Part shown: piece after piece, positions 17,108 through 29,039 of the stretch | Layout: every line of letters begins with the position of its first letter | Numbering within the stretch: position 1 is the first letter of the stretch | Assembly (NCBI RefSeq): GCF_002846395.1 | Contig: NZ_PJMU01000001.1 | Coordinates: 806,001 to 870,000 of the forward strand | Source: Pontibacter ramchanderi | Lineage (GTDB): Bacteria; Bacteroidota; Bacteroidia; Cytophagales; Hymenobacteraceae | DNA length: 64,000 bases | Direction of reading: 5' to 3' | Program-made: the position numbers and the translations under genes | The notes under the pieces: generated by a model | The model's input: only the letters and a program-made list of their open reading frames with translations | The model's database searches: none | Told to the model about the DNA's origin: nothing

Positions 17108-17734
17108 TTAAGACATAAAGAGAATGACCAGGTATAGCGTGAGCCAAAGGGCTCCCAGAAAATGCCAATAGGTGTTAAGCATCGAGAGTTGCAGCCTGCG
17201 GTAGGGATCGCGGATAAAAATGAGGCTGCGCACTCCATCGTTGGCCATGTGTGCCGTTTTGATCAGCAGGAAAGCGAGAAAGATCATGCCACCCAACAGG
17301 TGTAGCAAATGCAGCGCCGTGATCAGGTATAGGTAACTACCCGAGGCTTTGCCGGTAAAGTAAGCCCCTGACTCTGTCAACTCCCGCCAACCCAGGATCT
17401 GGGCGCCGATAAAAGCCACCCCCAGCATAAACGTAAAGGCCAGATAGCGGGTCATTTTGCGGAGCTTGTCCTTTTTGTAAATGCGCGGCACCTTGCTGAT
17501 GGTATAGCTGCTGAAAAGCAGAATAAGCGTACTGACACTGAAAAACCTGGGCAGCGAAAACTGCTCGCTGCCAAAACCTCCCGTGCGCACAAAGGCCACC
17601 ACCAGCACAAAAAACAGGATGCCTATGCCTACCATGCTCAGGTATAGCAGCATCCGGATCGGATGCAGATGCTCTATCTTGCCAAACCCTGAGCCCTGGC
17701 GTGCGTCTACCTTATTCTTTCTGTCCTGGTTCAT
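17108..17734 (-). CDS. Heme-copper oxidase subunit III family protein
   Basis: 208 residues with a cytoplasmic N-terminus (MNQDRKNKVDARQG) and five predicted membrane helices. The last two helices carry ITALHLLHLLGGMIFL and NTYWHFLGALWLTLYLVI, the typical subunit III helix pattern with H-x-x-H and W-H-F. The start is set at 17734; the longer upstream frame is not protein-like. No subunits I, II or IV are nearby, so it either joins a complex encoded elsewhere or is a stand-alone paralogue. It ends five bases from the convergent T9SS gene. Confidence 0.82.
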   Translation of the reverse strand: MNQDRKNKVDARQGSGFGKIEHLHPIRMLLYLSMVGIGILFFVLVVAFVRTGGFGSEQFSLPRFFSVSTLILLFSSYTISKVPRIYKKDKLRKMTRYLAFTFMLGVAFIGAQILGWRELTESGAYFTGKASGSYLYLITALHLLHLLGGMIFLAFLLIKTAHMANDGVRSLIFIRDPYRRLQLSMLNTYWHFLGALWLTLYLVILFMS

Positions 17735-18028
17735 GTCGAGTTGTCTCCCCGAGCATTCCCGGCTTATGGCTGCGGGCCTCCTCTGTTCAATTTGGATTAC
17801 AGGTAATTTATCTCTTTCTATATACCAACGAGAGGGGGTTATAGTTTTGAATATGCGCCACAAAAAATGAGATTTTGCTGTCTAATTGAAGCTTCGGAAT
17901 AAGTTAAACCGGCACAATGCACAACACAGTCTGTCTTCCGGAAAATACAGGCGATAAAACCACGTGTGCCGCTTCACCTTTCACCCCTGATTTGCGTTTC
18001 AGGAGTATACGCTACTACATGCCCTGCT

Positions 18029-18595
18029 ATGATAAAAATTCTACTACATGTTCTCCTCTGTTTCCTGGTTGCCCTGCCTTTGCAAGCGCAGCAGTACCGC
18101 ATACCCTATACCGCCAACAACAGCGTGCAGATCAGCCTGGAGGGGGAACGCAGCACCTACGACTTCCAATCTACCAGAATGCTGATGCGCTACGACCAGA
18201 ACACGCGCAAACTTGAGTGCCTGCTGCCCATTGATCACTTGCTGCCCGCCAACGACTCCAGCCCGGTGGCCATGGTGCAGGACATCTTTTTTGCTTCTCG
18301 TTATCCGGAGTTGTATATTGAGATCGAAGCCCCGGTGGAGCAGATCAATGCCGGAAACAGAAACCGCCAAACACTGAATAGCAGGGTCTTCATCAACATA
18401 CAAGGTATCATTAAAGAAATGGTTGTGCCGGTTACGTTCACGCCAGATCGCAATACGATCACCTTCAGCACGAGCTTCGAACTGATGCTGCAGGATATGC
18501 GCCTGCGCGTACCTGCCCGCTATACCTCCAGGCTGACGGGGCGTATGCTGTTTACGATACACAGCGCGCGCTGGGCCGACCTGAGAAACCGTTAA
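18029..18595 (+). CDS. Secreted YceI-like protein
   Basis: 188 residues starting [20 protein letters not shown], a signal peptide cut before QQYRI. The remainder is beta-rich: alternating strands such as [33 protein letters not shown] and [12 protein letters not shown] resemble the YceI/lipocalin fold, but the classic YceI start (DxxHSxxxFxVxHM) is missing. The name is therefore tentative. It is ten bases upstream of the patatin gene and probably in one operon. Confidence 0.6.
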   Translation: MIKILLHVLLCFLVALPLQAQQYRIPYTANNSVQISLEGERSTYDFQSTRMLMRYDQNTRKLECLLPIDHLLPANDSSPVAMVQDIFFASRYPELYIEIEAPVEQINAGNRNRQTLNSRVFINIQGIIKEMVVPVTFTPDRNTITFSTSFELMLQDMRLRVPARYTSRLTGRMLFTIHSARWADLRNR

Positions 18596-18605
18596 AACAC
18601 AAGCT

Positions 18606-20957
18606 ATGCGCCTAGTGCAGGCTGCCCGCCATATTTTACCGGTGCAGGTATACAGAAGCGCCCTTCTATACCTGCTGTTACCCGTTCTGCTGCTAAGCGG
18701 AGCCCAGCCAAGCCATGCCCAGAAAGTAGCGCTCGTGCTCAGCGGCGGCGGGGCCAAAGGAATTGCGCACGTGGGTGTGCTGAAGGCGCTTGAGGAAAAC
18801 AATATCCCCATCGACTACATTGTGGGCACCTCCATGGGAGGCATTGTGGGGGCGCTCTATGCGGCGGGCTACTCACCTGCCGAGATCGAGTACCTGATCC
18901 ATACGGAGGCGTTTCAGGCGTGGGCAACCGGAAAACCAGAGCAGAACTATACCTACAACTTTGCCTCGCCCGACCCAAATCCTGCCCTGCTCAAGCTGCA
19001 CGTGGCCCTCGACTCGGCTTTCCAGGCCAAACTGACCTCCAATCTGGTAAATGATGCTTCGCTTAATTTTGCATTGGCCCAGCTCCTCTCCCAGCCCGCT
19101 GCCCGCGCCGGTTACGACTTCGATAAGCTTATGGTGCCCTACCGCTGCGTAGCCGCCGATATCTTCACACAGCAACAGGTCATTCTCCGAAAAGGGCAGC
19201 TGGCCGATGCCGTGCGGGCCACGCTTACCGTGCCGCTTTTTTACAAACCTATCCGGATCGAGAAACGGTTACTTTTTGACGGCGGCCTTTACAACAATTT
19301 TCCTGTGGACGTGGCCCGCAGGGACTTTAATCCGGACATCATCATTGGGGTGAACGTGTCGTCAAAGACCTACAGTGAGTACCCTTATGACAAAGATGAC
19401 TTTGACCTGGCCTATACCTTGCTATATGCCATGATGTCGAACTCTGACTCCACGGCGCTCTCCGAAAAAGACATCTACCTGCAGCCTGAACTGGGCAACC
19501 TTAATTCGCTCGATTTTAAAAACGTGGAGGACTTTTTTGCGGCGGGCTACAAGGAGGCAAGTGACAACATGGACCAGATGCTGCAGAAAATAAAGCGTCG
19601 GGTGAGCGCCGAGGAGCTGGGAACGAAGCGGGAAAAATTCAGGGCCGGATTTGAGCCGCACACCTTCCGGAATGTGGAGATACAGGGACTCAAACGGAAT
19701 CAGCAGGAGTTTGTGGAGCGCTTTTTCCGAAGCTCGCAGGAAGACGGCTATACCATGCAGGATGTGAAGACGGGCTATTACCGACTGTCCGCCATTGACA
19801 ATTTCCGAAACCTGTACCCGACTATGCGCTATAATACTCAGGCAAAGGCATATGACCTGCTGCTGAATGTAAAGAAGGAGGACGGCATTAAAATCGCGCT
19901 GGGCGGTGTGATCGCTTCCCGGCCTATCGATAATATCTACGCCGGTCTGGAGTACAGTGTGTTAGGCCGGCAGCTCCATACTTTTGCGGGCAGTTTTCAG
20001 ACAGGCCGTTTTTACCAGGGGGCCCAGCTGCGCACGCGCATCGACGTGCCGGCCAGCCTGCCATACTACATAGAACCAGCTTTTACCTACAATCACTGGA
20101 ATTTCCTTTCGACCACCGGGCTGCTGTTGGAGCGGAATAACCTGCCGCTACTGGAGCAGACCGACCGGAACTTTGCCCTTAACCTGGGCTTTACCAATAC
20201 CTACAAGGGCAAGTTGGTGCTGAGCACGGCCTATGCGCAGCACATAGACAGGTATAGCAACCGCCTGGAGATTCAACGTTCCGACACCCTCGACCGCACC
20301 TCCGCAAGCGGCCTGACGGTGAGCGCCATTTTCAGGCGAGGGGGCCTTAACCGCAAGCAGTACGCCTCGGGCGGCCGTATGTTCACTGCTACGGGCCGCA
20401 TGGTAAATACCAGTGAGCGGTATACGCCCGGTTCAACGGCGAACCAATCGCAGCACCTCTCTGAGCACCACAGTTGGTTTTATGGTCGGCTGCTGTATGA
20501 AAATTATGTTGGCAATGGCAGCCACCGCTTCGGATACCGATTGGAAGGCGTGATTTCGACGCAGCCATTTTTCAGCAACTACCGCTCTACCCTCACCATA
20601 GCGCCGGCCTTTCACCCGCTTCCGGATAGCCGCACGCTGTTTCTGGATCGCTTCCGGGCACACGAATTTGTGGCGGGAGGTGTGCAGTATGTCTACCTGC
20701 TCACACCCCGGCTGGAGGCACGCACCGAAGGCTACGTCTTTCAGCCTTACCGACCGATCCTGCAAAATGAAAACCAACAGGCCTACTATGGCAAAAAGCT
20801 ATCGGGCACTGGGCTAGCCGCCACAGCAGCTGTTGTCTACCACGGCATCTTGGGCCCGGCCGCCCTGAGTCTCAACTACTACAACGACAAGTCAAAGGAA
20901 TGGGGACTGTTGTTTCACATCGGATTTTTGCTATTCCAGAACAGGGCGCTGGAGTAG
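18606..20957 (+). CDS. Patatin-like phospholipase with outer-membrane beta-barrel
   Basis: 783 residues. Signal region to about 38 (ending PSHAQ). Residues 40-260 form the patatin domain: oxyanion loop [14 protein letters not shown], nucleophile elbow GTSMGG (Ser about 76) and the dyad Asp in [13 protein letters not shown] (about 225). Residues about 340-430 resemble a POTRA domain ([12 protein letters not shown]). The remaining C-terminus is a beta-barrel ending in a strand with terminal aromatic/hydrophobic residues. This layout matches type Vd-like autotransporters and Bacteroidota patatin/BamA fusions, implying lipase activity exposed at the cell surface or in the periplasm. Confidence 0.88.
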   Translation: MRLVQAARHILPVQVYRSALLYLLLPVLLLSGAQPSHAQKVALVLSGGGAKGIAHVGVLKALEENNIPIDYIVGTSMGGIVGALYAAGYSPAEIEYLIHTEAFQAWATGKPEQNYTYNFASPDPNPALLKLHVALDSAFQAKLTSNLVNDASLNFALAQLLSQPAARAGYDFDKLMVPYRCVAADIFTQQQVILRKGQLADAVRATLTVPLFYKPIRIEKRLLFDGGLYNNFPVDVARRDFNPDIIIGVNVSSKTYSEYPYDKDDFDLAYTLLYAMMSNSDSTALSEKDIYLQPELGNLNSLDFKNVEDFFAAGYKEASDNMDQMLQKIKRRVSAEELGTKREKFRAGFEPHTFRNVEIQGLKRNQQEFVERFFRSSQEDGYTMQDVKTGYYRLSAIDNFRNLYPTMRYNTQAKAYDLLLNVKKEDGIKIALGGVIASRPIDNIYAGLEYSVLGRQLHTFAGSFQTGRFYQGAQLRTRIDVPASLPYYIEPAFTYNHWNFLSTTGLLLERNNLPLLEQTDRNFALNLGFTNTYKGKLVLSTAYAQHIDRYSNRLEIQRSDTLDRTSASGLTVSAIFRRGGLNRKQYASGGRMFTATGRMVNTSERYTPGSTANQSQHLSEHHSWFYGRLLYENYVGNGSHRFGYRLEGVISTQPFFSNYRSTLTIAPAFHPLPDSRTLFLDRFRAHEFVAGGVQYVYLLTPRLEARTEGYVFQPYRPILQNENQQAYYGKKLSGTGLAATAAVVYHGILGPAALSLNYYNDKSKEWGLLFHIGFLLFQNRALE

Positions 20958-21015
20958 TTCGGTGCTGGAATTATACCTGTTTATAGGTGTATACCTGGTT
21001 TTCATCCTGGCACTT

Positions 21016-21044
21016 TTGCACTTACCTAATATTCTCTATATTTG
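21016..21044 (+). promoter_or_regulatory. Promoter of the DUF4920 gene
   Basis: TTG (21016-21018), 18-base spacer, TATATTTG (21037-21044), a full match to TAnnTTTG. Predicted leader is about 20 bases to the ATG at 21070. Confidence 0.6.
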
Positions 21045-21069
21045 GCCAATACAACCAACCTATACCTGT

Positions 21070-23756
<2,687 letters not shown>

Positions 23757-23759
23757 AAA

Positions 23760-23792
23760 ATAAGCGCCGGACTGCAAAAGGCCGGCGCTTAT
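23760..23792 (+). terminator. ligA terminator
   Basis: Perfect 11-bp stem ATAAGCGCCGG/CCGGCGCTTAT with an 11-base loop. The T-rich tail is weak, so efficiency is uncertain. Confidence 0.7.
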
Positions 23793-24153
23793 CGATTTAC
23801 AAACAAACAATAAAAACAATTAAACTCAGCGACAGGCCGCAAGGCCCATTAGCCCGGCACAGCTAAAGCGCCAGGCTGATGCTACAAATGGAGGCATTAA
23901 AACAGAGAAATAAAAATGAAATAGACGAACTGCTGAAAAGGATATACAAACAACCGTTTCGCTCCTTTTTTGGTTTGATCTTTTAAAATCCTGAATTAGT
24001 AGGGCTTGTTTGCCCTTCTGTATAGTATTGGCTTGTGTTCGCATGGAAGCGCCATAATATTGCGTAACTTCAGCAACAGACTTACGTCTTTTTTTGCTTT
24101 CATCACCTTTTACAAACACAGCTTTGAACTTAATCGCCCTACCACCCTATACC
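23793..24153. other. Spacer before the two-component operon
   Basis: About 360 bases with no strong gene. A 32-codon frame at 23888-23986 (MEALKQRNKNEIDELLKR...) is charged and amphipathic but has no supporting context. No clear promoter box found. Confidence 0.4.
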
Positions 24154-25167
24154 ATGAAAAAGCGGTACAAATTAGCCATACATGTGGCAGCCTGGGTATT
24201 TTTCGGAGCTTGGATCTTCTACATTCAGTTTCAGCGCGGCCTTACCTTTAACAAGGCGGTTGACTCGTTGGTGGGATTAAGCTTTGCCATGATGATCTTT
24301 TACCTTAACTGGTATGTGCTTATACCCAGCTACCTAGCCAAGAACCGCATTTTTGCTTATCTGGGTGTCGTGCTCCTCACCCTTACAGCCGTGGCCCTGG
24401 TACGTTCCCCGCTCGACTTTTACGTGTTCCGGGAGTTCAACCCGGGTATGACCGTGCTCTACTCATCCGACCGCATACTCAATTATGTGCTGGCCGGTCT
24501 GATCGTGGTCTTCATCAGCTCGGCGCTGAAGGTAACGGGCAATTACATCCGGAATGAGCGAAGAAACAAGGAACTTGAAAACCAGAAACTGGCCGCTGAA
24601 CTTAACTTCCTGAAGTCGCAGGTAAACCCGCATTTCCTCTTCAACACGCTCAACAACATTTACTCGCTCGCCTACAAGCAGTCCCCCGAAACGCCCGATG
24701 CCATTATGAAGCTCTCGCTTTTGATGCGCTACATGCTCTACGAGAGCAACGACACGCTGGTGAGTCTGGAAAAGGAAGTGGAGCACATCCAAAACTTTAT
24801 TGACCTGCAGAAGCTGCGCCTGCGCGAGCAAACCAGCATCCGCCTGCACGTGGAAGGCGACCTGACCGGAAAGCAGATTGCCCCGATGCTACTGATGACA
24901 CTCGTCGAAAACGCCTTTAAGCACGGACTGGTGAGCCGCAATGAGGTGGGTATTACGCTAAACCTGGTCGTGACGGACGATTGGCTGCAGTTTTCGACAG
25001 TGAACAACAGCAGCAGCCACAAAAAAAAGGACTTTGGCGGCATTGGTTTGCAAAATCTAAAGCAACGCCTTAACTTGCTCTACCCACAACGCCACGAACT
25101 GTATTTAGAAGAAAAAGAGGATACATTCTTTGCTTCGCTGAAACTGTACTTCCAACCAAAAAAATAA
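24154..25167 (+). CDS. LytS/YehU-type sensor histidine kinase
   Basis: 337 residues. Four membrane helices in residues 8-135 with short loops and no periplasmic sensor domain. A coiled linker (RNERRNKELENQKLAAEL) leads to the His_kinase domain with the phospho-acceptor in NPHFLFNTLNNIYSLAYKQ (His about 160). The HATPase_c domain has LVENAFKHGLVS (N box) and GGIGLQNLKQRLNLLY. The partner is the LytTR response regulator starting four bases after its stop. Such pairs are abundant in Bacteroidota; the signal is unknown. Confidence 0.93.
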   Translation: MKKRYKLAIHVAAWVFFGAWIFYIQFQRGLTFNKAVDSLVGLSFAMMIFYLNWYVLIPSYLAKNRIFAYLGVVLLTLTAVALVRSPLDFYVFREFNPGMTVLYSSDRILNYVLAGLIVVFISSALKVTGNYIRNERRNKELENQKLAAELNFLKSQVNPHFLFNTLNNIYSLAYKQSPETPDAIMKLSLLMRYMLYESNDTLVSLEKEVEHIQNFIDLQKLRLREQTSIRLHVEGDLTGKQIAPMLLMTLVENAFKHGLVSRNEVGITLNLVVTDDWLQFSTVNNSSSHKKKDFGGIGLQNLKQRLNLLYPQRHELYLEEKEDTFFASLKLYFQPKK

Positions 25168-25171
25168 ACCT

Positions 25172-25906
25172 ATGACCATCCGCTGCCTTGCCGTTGACGA
25201 CGAGCCACTTGCCCTCGATATTATTGAGAGTTACGTGAGCAAACTGCCTTTCCTGACACTCGTGAAAACGTGCTCCAGCGCCACGGAGGCCATGCAGGTC
25301 CTGCAGACAGAACAGGTGGATCTGATGTTTCTGGACATTGAAATGCCGGAGCTCACCGGAATACAGTTCCTGAATATTCTCAAGCACCAGCCGCTGATCA
25401 TTTTCACAACGGCCTACCCGAACTATGCACTGGAAGGCTTCAACCACGACGCCGTGGACTACCTCCTAAAACCCATCCCCTTCGACCGTTTCCTGAAAGC
25501 TGTCACTAAGGCACAGGAGCGTTTGCAACGTAGTCATAAGCCACAGGAGGCGCCGGTTGCCGCCCCAGCCCCAGCAGCACCCGAGCTGGATTTCATGTTC
25601 GTGAAGGCTGACTACAAAACTGTGCGCGTCGACTTTGCCGACATCCTCTGGATCGAGGGTTTAAAGGATTACATCATCATCCAGACGAAAGACCAGAAGA
25701 TCATCACGCTCCTGAGCATGAACAAAGCGATGGAAAAATTGCCTGAGTCGAGGTTCATGCGCGTACACCGCTCTTTTATCGTGGCTCTGCATAAGATCGA
25801 CAGCATCGAGAAAGGCCGCATTCGCATCGGCAACAAGGAAATTCCCATCGGCGAGGTATACAAAGACCATTTTCTGCATTGGGTGGAGGAGAACAATATA
25901 CAGTAG
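25172..25906 (+). CDS. LytTR-family response regulator
   Basis: 244 residues. Receiver domain 1-120 with acidic pocket AVDDEP, phospho-acceptor Asp about 55 in LMFLDIEMPELTG, Thr in IFTTAYP and Lys in LLKPIPFDRF. A proline/alanine linker (PVAAPAPAAPE) leads to the LytTR DNA-binding domain (about 145-244) with DILWIEGLKDYIIIQT, FMRVHRSFIVAL and IPIGEVYKD. Partner of the adjacent kinase. The stop codon overlaps the start of the large palindromic element at 25905. Confidence 0.95.
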   Translation: MTIRCLAVDDEPLALDIIESYVSKLPFLTLVKTCSSATEAMQVLQTEQVDLMFLDIEMPELTGIQFLNILKHQPLIIFTTAYPNYALEGFNHDAVDYLLKPIPFDRFLKAVTKAQERLQRSHKPQEAPVAAPAPAAPELDFMFVKADYKTVRVDFADILWIEGLKDYIIIQTKDQKIITLLSMNKAMEKLPESRFMRVHRSFIVALHKIDSIEKGRIRIGNKEIPIGEVYKDHFLHWVEENNIQ

Positions 25907-26009
25907 CCAGTTAACAGTGAGCAGTTATCAGTGACTTTTGGTTATTCTTCATTCATCTGTTATAACAATTGTTTACTGATCACTGATTATTGCTCACTGT
26001 TAACTGGCT
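25905..26009. repeat. Long palindromic intergenic element with internal repeats
   Basis: Perfect 19-bp terminal inverted repeat, AGCCAGTTAACAGTGAGCA (25905-25923) and its complement at 25991-26009. Inside the arms are further complementary copies of ATCAGTGA/TCACTGAT, so the whole 105 bp can fold into one long interrupted hairpin. The repeated CAGTGA/CAGTTA units are typical of intergenic repeat families seen in many bacteria. It may act as a terminator for the LytTR gene or be a MITE-like remnant. The left arm overlaps the TAG stop. Confidence 0.75.
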
Positions 26010-26064
26010 TCCGTTTGCAGATTCCGCCGGATAATTCGAACTTCGCGCAATAGAAAAACAGCGC

Positions 26065-26934
26065 ATGATACAAGATAGCTTAAAAGGAACGGGTGTTGCT
26101 CTGGTAACCCCTTTTGCCAGCAACCTGACCGTGGATTACGACGGCCTGCGTCAGTTGCTTGACTTTACCATAGAAGGTGGGGTGGAGTACCTGGTCGTGA
26201 ACGGCACTACCGGCGAATCGGTGACGACTACTACGGAGGAGAAAGCCGAGATTCTGGCTTTCGTGAAGAAGCATGTGAACGGCCGCGTACCCTTGGTGTA
26301 TGGCCTGGGCGGCAACAACACACAGCAAGTGCTCGACACATTACAGAAAACAGATCTGGAAGGTATAGCCGCGGTGCTTTCGGTGAGTCCTTACTATAAT
26401 AAGCCTTCGCAACAGGGCATCATCCAGCACTATACTCTGATAGCCGACGCCTGCCCGGTGCCCGTGATCCTTTACAACGTGCCTGGCCGCACAGGCAGCA
26501 ACATCGCCCCTGAAACTACGGTGCGTCTGGCTGCCCATCAAAACATCATCGGCATCAAAGAAGCCTCTGGCAACCTGGAGCAGTGCATGTACATTGCCAA
26601 GCACAAACCTGCCGACTTCCTGCTGATCAGCGGTGATGATATGCTGACACTGCCCATGATTACTTTCGGCGCTGTTGGGGTGATCTCGGTGCTGGCCAAC
26701 GCTTTCCCGGAGAAGTTCAGCAACATGATCCGCCTGGGCTTGTCCAATCAGTTTAAAGAAGCGTCCGATCTGTTGTTTGATTTCGTGGACATCAACGCTA
26801 TGATGTATGAAGAAGGCAATCCGGTGGGTGTGAAAGTACTTCTGGAGCGATTTGGCGTGTGTGGCGGCGCTGTTCGTCTTCCTTTGGTGGAGGCCTCTGC
26901 CGGACTTAAAGACAGAATTTTCAAGCAGCTCTAA
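26065..26934 (+). CDS. dapA: 4-hydroxy-tetrahydrodipicolinate synthase
   Basis: 289 residues, normal for DapA. Condenses pyruvate with aspartate semialdehyde, the first committed step of diaminopimelate/lysine synthesis. Visible: GTGVALVTPF at the N-terminus, NGTTGES phosphate-type loop, VSPYYNKPSQQGI with the catalytic Tyr, YNVPGRTG and the Schiff-base Lys in IGIKEASG (about 165), then LISGDDML. Cytoplasmic. It is monocistronic, with a terminator at 26961. Confidence 0.95.
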   Translation: MIQDSLKGTGVALVTPFASNLTVDYDGLRQLLDFTIEGGVEYLVVNGTTGESVTTTTEEKAEILAFVKKHVNGRVPLVYGLGGNNTQQVLDTLQKTDLEGIAAVLSVSPYYNKPSQQGIIQHYTLIADACPVPVILYNVPGRTGSNIAPETTVRLAAHQNIIGIKEASGNLEQCMYIAKHKPADFLLISGDDMLTLPMITFGAVGVISVLANAFPEKFSNMIRLGLSNQFKEASDLLFDFVDINAMMYEEGNPVGVKVLLERFGVCGGAVRLPLVEASAGLKDRIFKQL

Positions 26935-26960
26935 TTACCTGTTGTCAGGTATAGCAGCGG

Positions 26961-26998
26961 AAACAGGAAGGTTGGCAGGGGTCGACCTTCCTGTTTTT
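26961..26998 (+). terminator. dapA terminator
   Basis: Perfect 12-bp stem AAACAGGAAGGT (26961-26972) / ACCTTCCTGTTT (26985-26996) followed by Ts. Confidence 0.87.
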
Positions 26999-27000
26999 AT

Positions 27001-27033
27001 TTGCTCTCCTGAAAGATATTTTCGCTATATTCG
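27001..27033 (+). promoter_or_regulatory. Candidate promoter of the lipoprotein gene
   Basis: TTG (27001-27003), 22-base spacer, TATATTCG (27026-27033). A second TACCTTTG box nearer the ATG (27049-27056) would leave almost no leader. Confidence 0.35.
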
Positions 27034-27061
27034 TTTTCCTTTATACTAATACCTTTGCACC

Positions 27062-27955
27062 ATGCGTATACCTGCCCTCCTGTTTTTAGCCCTCTGCATG
27101 GCGGCCTGCAACAATTCCCCGGACCAGTCGCAAGCCAGCAAAACGGATCACGCGCATCTGGTTGAAACCGACACCAGTCTGGTGCACCATGCAGACTCGG
27201 CGGCCCTGCCCCCGGAGGACGAGTCGCAGCACTACGCTCCCGACACCACCGGCCTGAGCCCGGAGCCCGGCACCCCTGCTAAAATCATGATCGAGGGACG
27301 TTTTCACAAGCATGAGGTATGGCAGGGCGCGGAGCAAAAACCCTGGCTGGCCTTGGTTCAGGACGATAGCGTGTTCAGGCTAAAACCCAGCAGAATGCAG
27401 GTTACCACTTTTTTTGATCCGGTGTTTGACAAAGGTCGCCAGGTTCGCTCGGGCCGTGAAGTGCGGGGCGAGCACCCGCGTACGCTGCTCTTCACGACAG
27501 GTATAACCAGGCTGCAGGAAAGCGAAGTAGATACAGTCGGTTACCCCAACCAGGTAATTCTCCCCAATACTTCCATCGATCTCAAGTTCAAAGGCAAAAC
27601 CTATACCCTGGCGGCAAGTGGCGACAGCATCCAACAGGAGGGCTCCGATTCCTACTCGGTACAGAACTACAAATGGACGGTGACAGGTATAAAAAACGGG
27701 CGCAAAGTGAGCCAGGAATTGGCCTCCGACGAAAATTTTGAGAGCGCCATCTACGTGCTCCTGTGGGCCGGCGACCTCGACCGCGACGGTATACCTGACC
27801 TGCTGGCCGATCTATCCAACCATTTCAACACATCCAACGTCACGCTTTTCCTTTCCTCGCTAGCCGACAAAGGCAAGCTCTATAAGAAAGTGGCCGCTTT
27901 TAAGACAGAAGCTTATCCCGCTGTGGTCACTCCCGACAGCCTGGCAAAACCATAA
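27062..27955 (+). CDS. Lipoprotein with FG-GAP/EF-hand-like Asp motif, unknown
   Basis: 297 residues. Lipobox LALCMAACNNS places a lipidated Cys at about residue 16. Residues 17-75 are a Ser/Asp/Pro-rich linker. The folded part is beta-rich, with GDLDRDGIPDLLADLSNHFN near residue 240, an Asp-loop typical of calcium-binding FG-GAP or dockerin-like turns. No catalytic motif is visible. It is followed after 48 bases by the GTG start of the next gene, so it may lead an operon with the DUF421 pair. Confidence 0.78.
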   Translation: MRIPALLFLALCMAACNNSPDQSQASKTDHAHLVETDTSLVHHADSAALPPEDESQHYAPDTTGLSPEPGTPAKIMIEGRFHKHEVWQGAEQKPWLALVQDDSVFRLKPSRMQVTTFFDPVFDKGRQVRSGREVRGEHPRTLLFTTGITRLQESEVDTVGYPNQVILPNTSIDLKFKGKTYTLAASGDSIQQEGSDSYSVQNYKWTVTGIKNGRKVSQELASDENFESAIYVLLWAGDLDRDGIPDLLADLSNHFNTSNVTLFLSSLADKGKLYKKVAAFKTEAYPAVVTPDSLAKP

Positions 27956-28003
27956 AATTGCCTGAGCGTTAAATACCTGCGAAAGCAAACGCAAGGTATA
28001 GCC

Positions 28004-28507
28004 GTGAAAAAACACAGGGGCGAACTCGAGATAGATGAGGACATTCAGTTAGAGAGCACCAACTGGAAGGTGCAGCGGGTAGCATGGGTGCTGATGTCGC
28101 TTTTTGTTTTGGCTGCATTGCTGGGCTTTACCGGCGACGGGGGCATTGGCAACTTCCAGAGCATAAAGGCTGGCGACAGCGCCGATGGACTTGAAGTGGA
28201 GTATGAGCGCTTTTTGAGGCGCAGCGCGCCCGCCGAAATAAAAGTCAGCCTGCAAGCCGCTCCCAGCGATACCCTCACGGATCTGCGCATCAGCAAAAAT
28301 TTCTATGAGAAAATAAAAGTGGACCAGGTTGTGCCTGAGCCCGCTGAGGTCTATACCTCTGAAGAAGGCATTACCTACAGCTTTACAACTGACAAACAAC
28401 CTTTTACCGTCACCTTCTACCTGACGCCCAAAGGCATGGGCTCCCTGCCTTTGCTCTTCTCGTCTTCCGAAAAGCAAGTTGCCATCACCCCTTTCATTTA
28501 CCCCTAA
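28004..28507 (+). CDS. Single-pass membrane protein, partner of DUF421 protein
   Basis: 167 residues from a GTG start (28004). Acidic N-terminus (GELEIDEDIQLE), one membrane helix at about 28-46 (WVLMSLFVLAALLGF), and an extracytoplasmic beta-rich domain (FTVTFYLTPKGMG near the end). It ends nine bases before the DUF421 gene, so the two are very likely co-translated and may form a complex (inference). No known family recognised. Confidence 0.75.
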   Translation: MKKHRGELEIDEDIQLESTNWKVQRVAWVLMSLFVLAALLGFTGDGGIGNFQSIKAGDSADGLEVEYERFLRRSAPAEIKVSLQAAPSDTLTDLRISKNFYEKIKVDQVVPEPAEVYTSEEGITYSFTTDKQPFTVTFYLTPKGMGSLPLLFSSSEKQVAITPFIYP

Positions 28508-28516
28508 GTATACGCT

Positions 28517-28987
28517 ATGGAAACCGTAATCAGAGGATTGGTCCTGTATGTGTTCCTGATGATCATTTTCAGGATCAGTGGGAAAAGAACCCTGTATGAG
28601 GCCACCGTGTTCGACTTCGTGCTACTTCTCATCATTGCCGAAACGGCAGAACAGGCGCTTGTGGGCGATGACCACTCCATGATCAACAGCTTTGTGCTCA
28701 TCATCACGCTGCTGCTGGCCGACATCAGCCTGTCGCTCCTGAAGCAGAAGTATAAAGCGTTCGGAAAGGTGCTGGATGGGGTGCCGGTGATCATTCTCGA
28801 CGATGGCAAGGTGCTGCACGACCGGCTGAAAAAAGTGCGGGTAGACGAGGCAGATATCCTGGAGTCGGCGAGGGCGCTGCGAGGGCTCGAGCGACTGGAC
28901 CAGATCAAGTACGCCATTCTGGAAAAAGACGGAAAGATTACCATTGTACCGAAAGAACCGGAACAACAGCCAATAGAAAAGGTATAG
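28517..28987 (+). CDS. DUF421 (YetF/YcaP-like) membrane protein
   Basis: 156 residues, in the size range of short DUF421 proteins. Three N-terminal membrane helices (starting VLYVFLMIIFRISGKRTLYEATVFDFVLLL, whose RxxGKR segment is the family signature) are followed by the cytoplasmic DUF421 domain with GVPVIILDDGKVLHDRLKK and LDQIKYAILEKDGKITIVPK. Some family members influence spore or cell-envelope properties, but the biochemistry is unclear. The stop lies inside a terminator arm. Confidence 0.88.
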   Translation: METVIRGLVLYVFLMIIFRISGKRTLYEATVFDFVLLLIIAETAEQALVGDDHSMINSFVLIITLLLADISLSLLKQKYKAFGKVLDGVPVIILDDGKVLHDRLKKVRVDEADILESARALRGLERLDQIKYAILEKDGKITIVPKEPEQQPIEKV

Positions 28988-29005
28988 CTTCTGCGGCTAT
29001 ACCTT
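28979..29005. terminator. Terminator made of paired AGGTATAGC motifs
   Basis: AAGGTATAGC (28979-28988), seven-base loop, GCTATACCTT (28996-29005). The left arm contains the DUF421 stop codon. The stem consists entirely of the window-wide 9-mer and its complement. There is no long T run, so termination is plausible but unproven. Confidence 0.6.
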
Positions 29006-29039
29006 CAGGGGCAATTCTAATGGCAATGGGTCAAGGAAC

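Noticed and set aside
23888..23986. 32-codon amphipathic frame in the spacer before the histidine kinase
   Set aside because: Too short and without RBS, terminator or conservation evidence. Left as a remark in the spacer entry.
25905..26009. Palindromic element as a tRNA or attachment site
   Set aside because: No tRNA features or integrase; the palindrome has no asymmetry typical of att sites.
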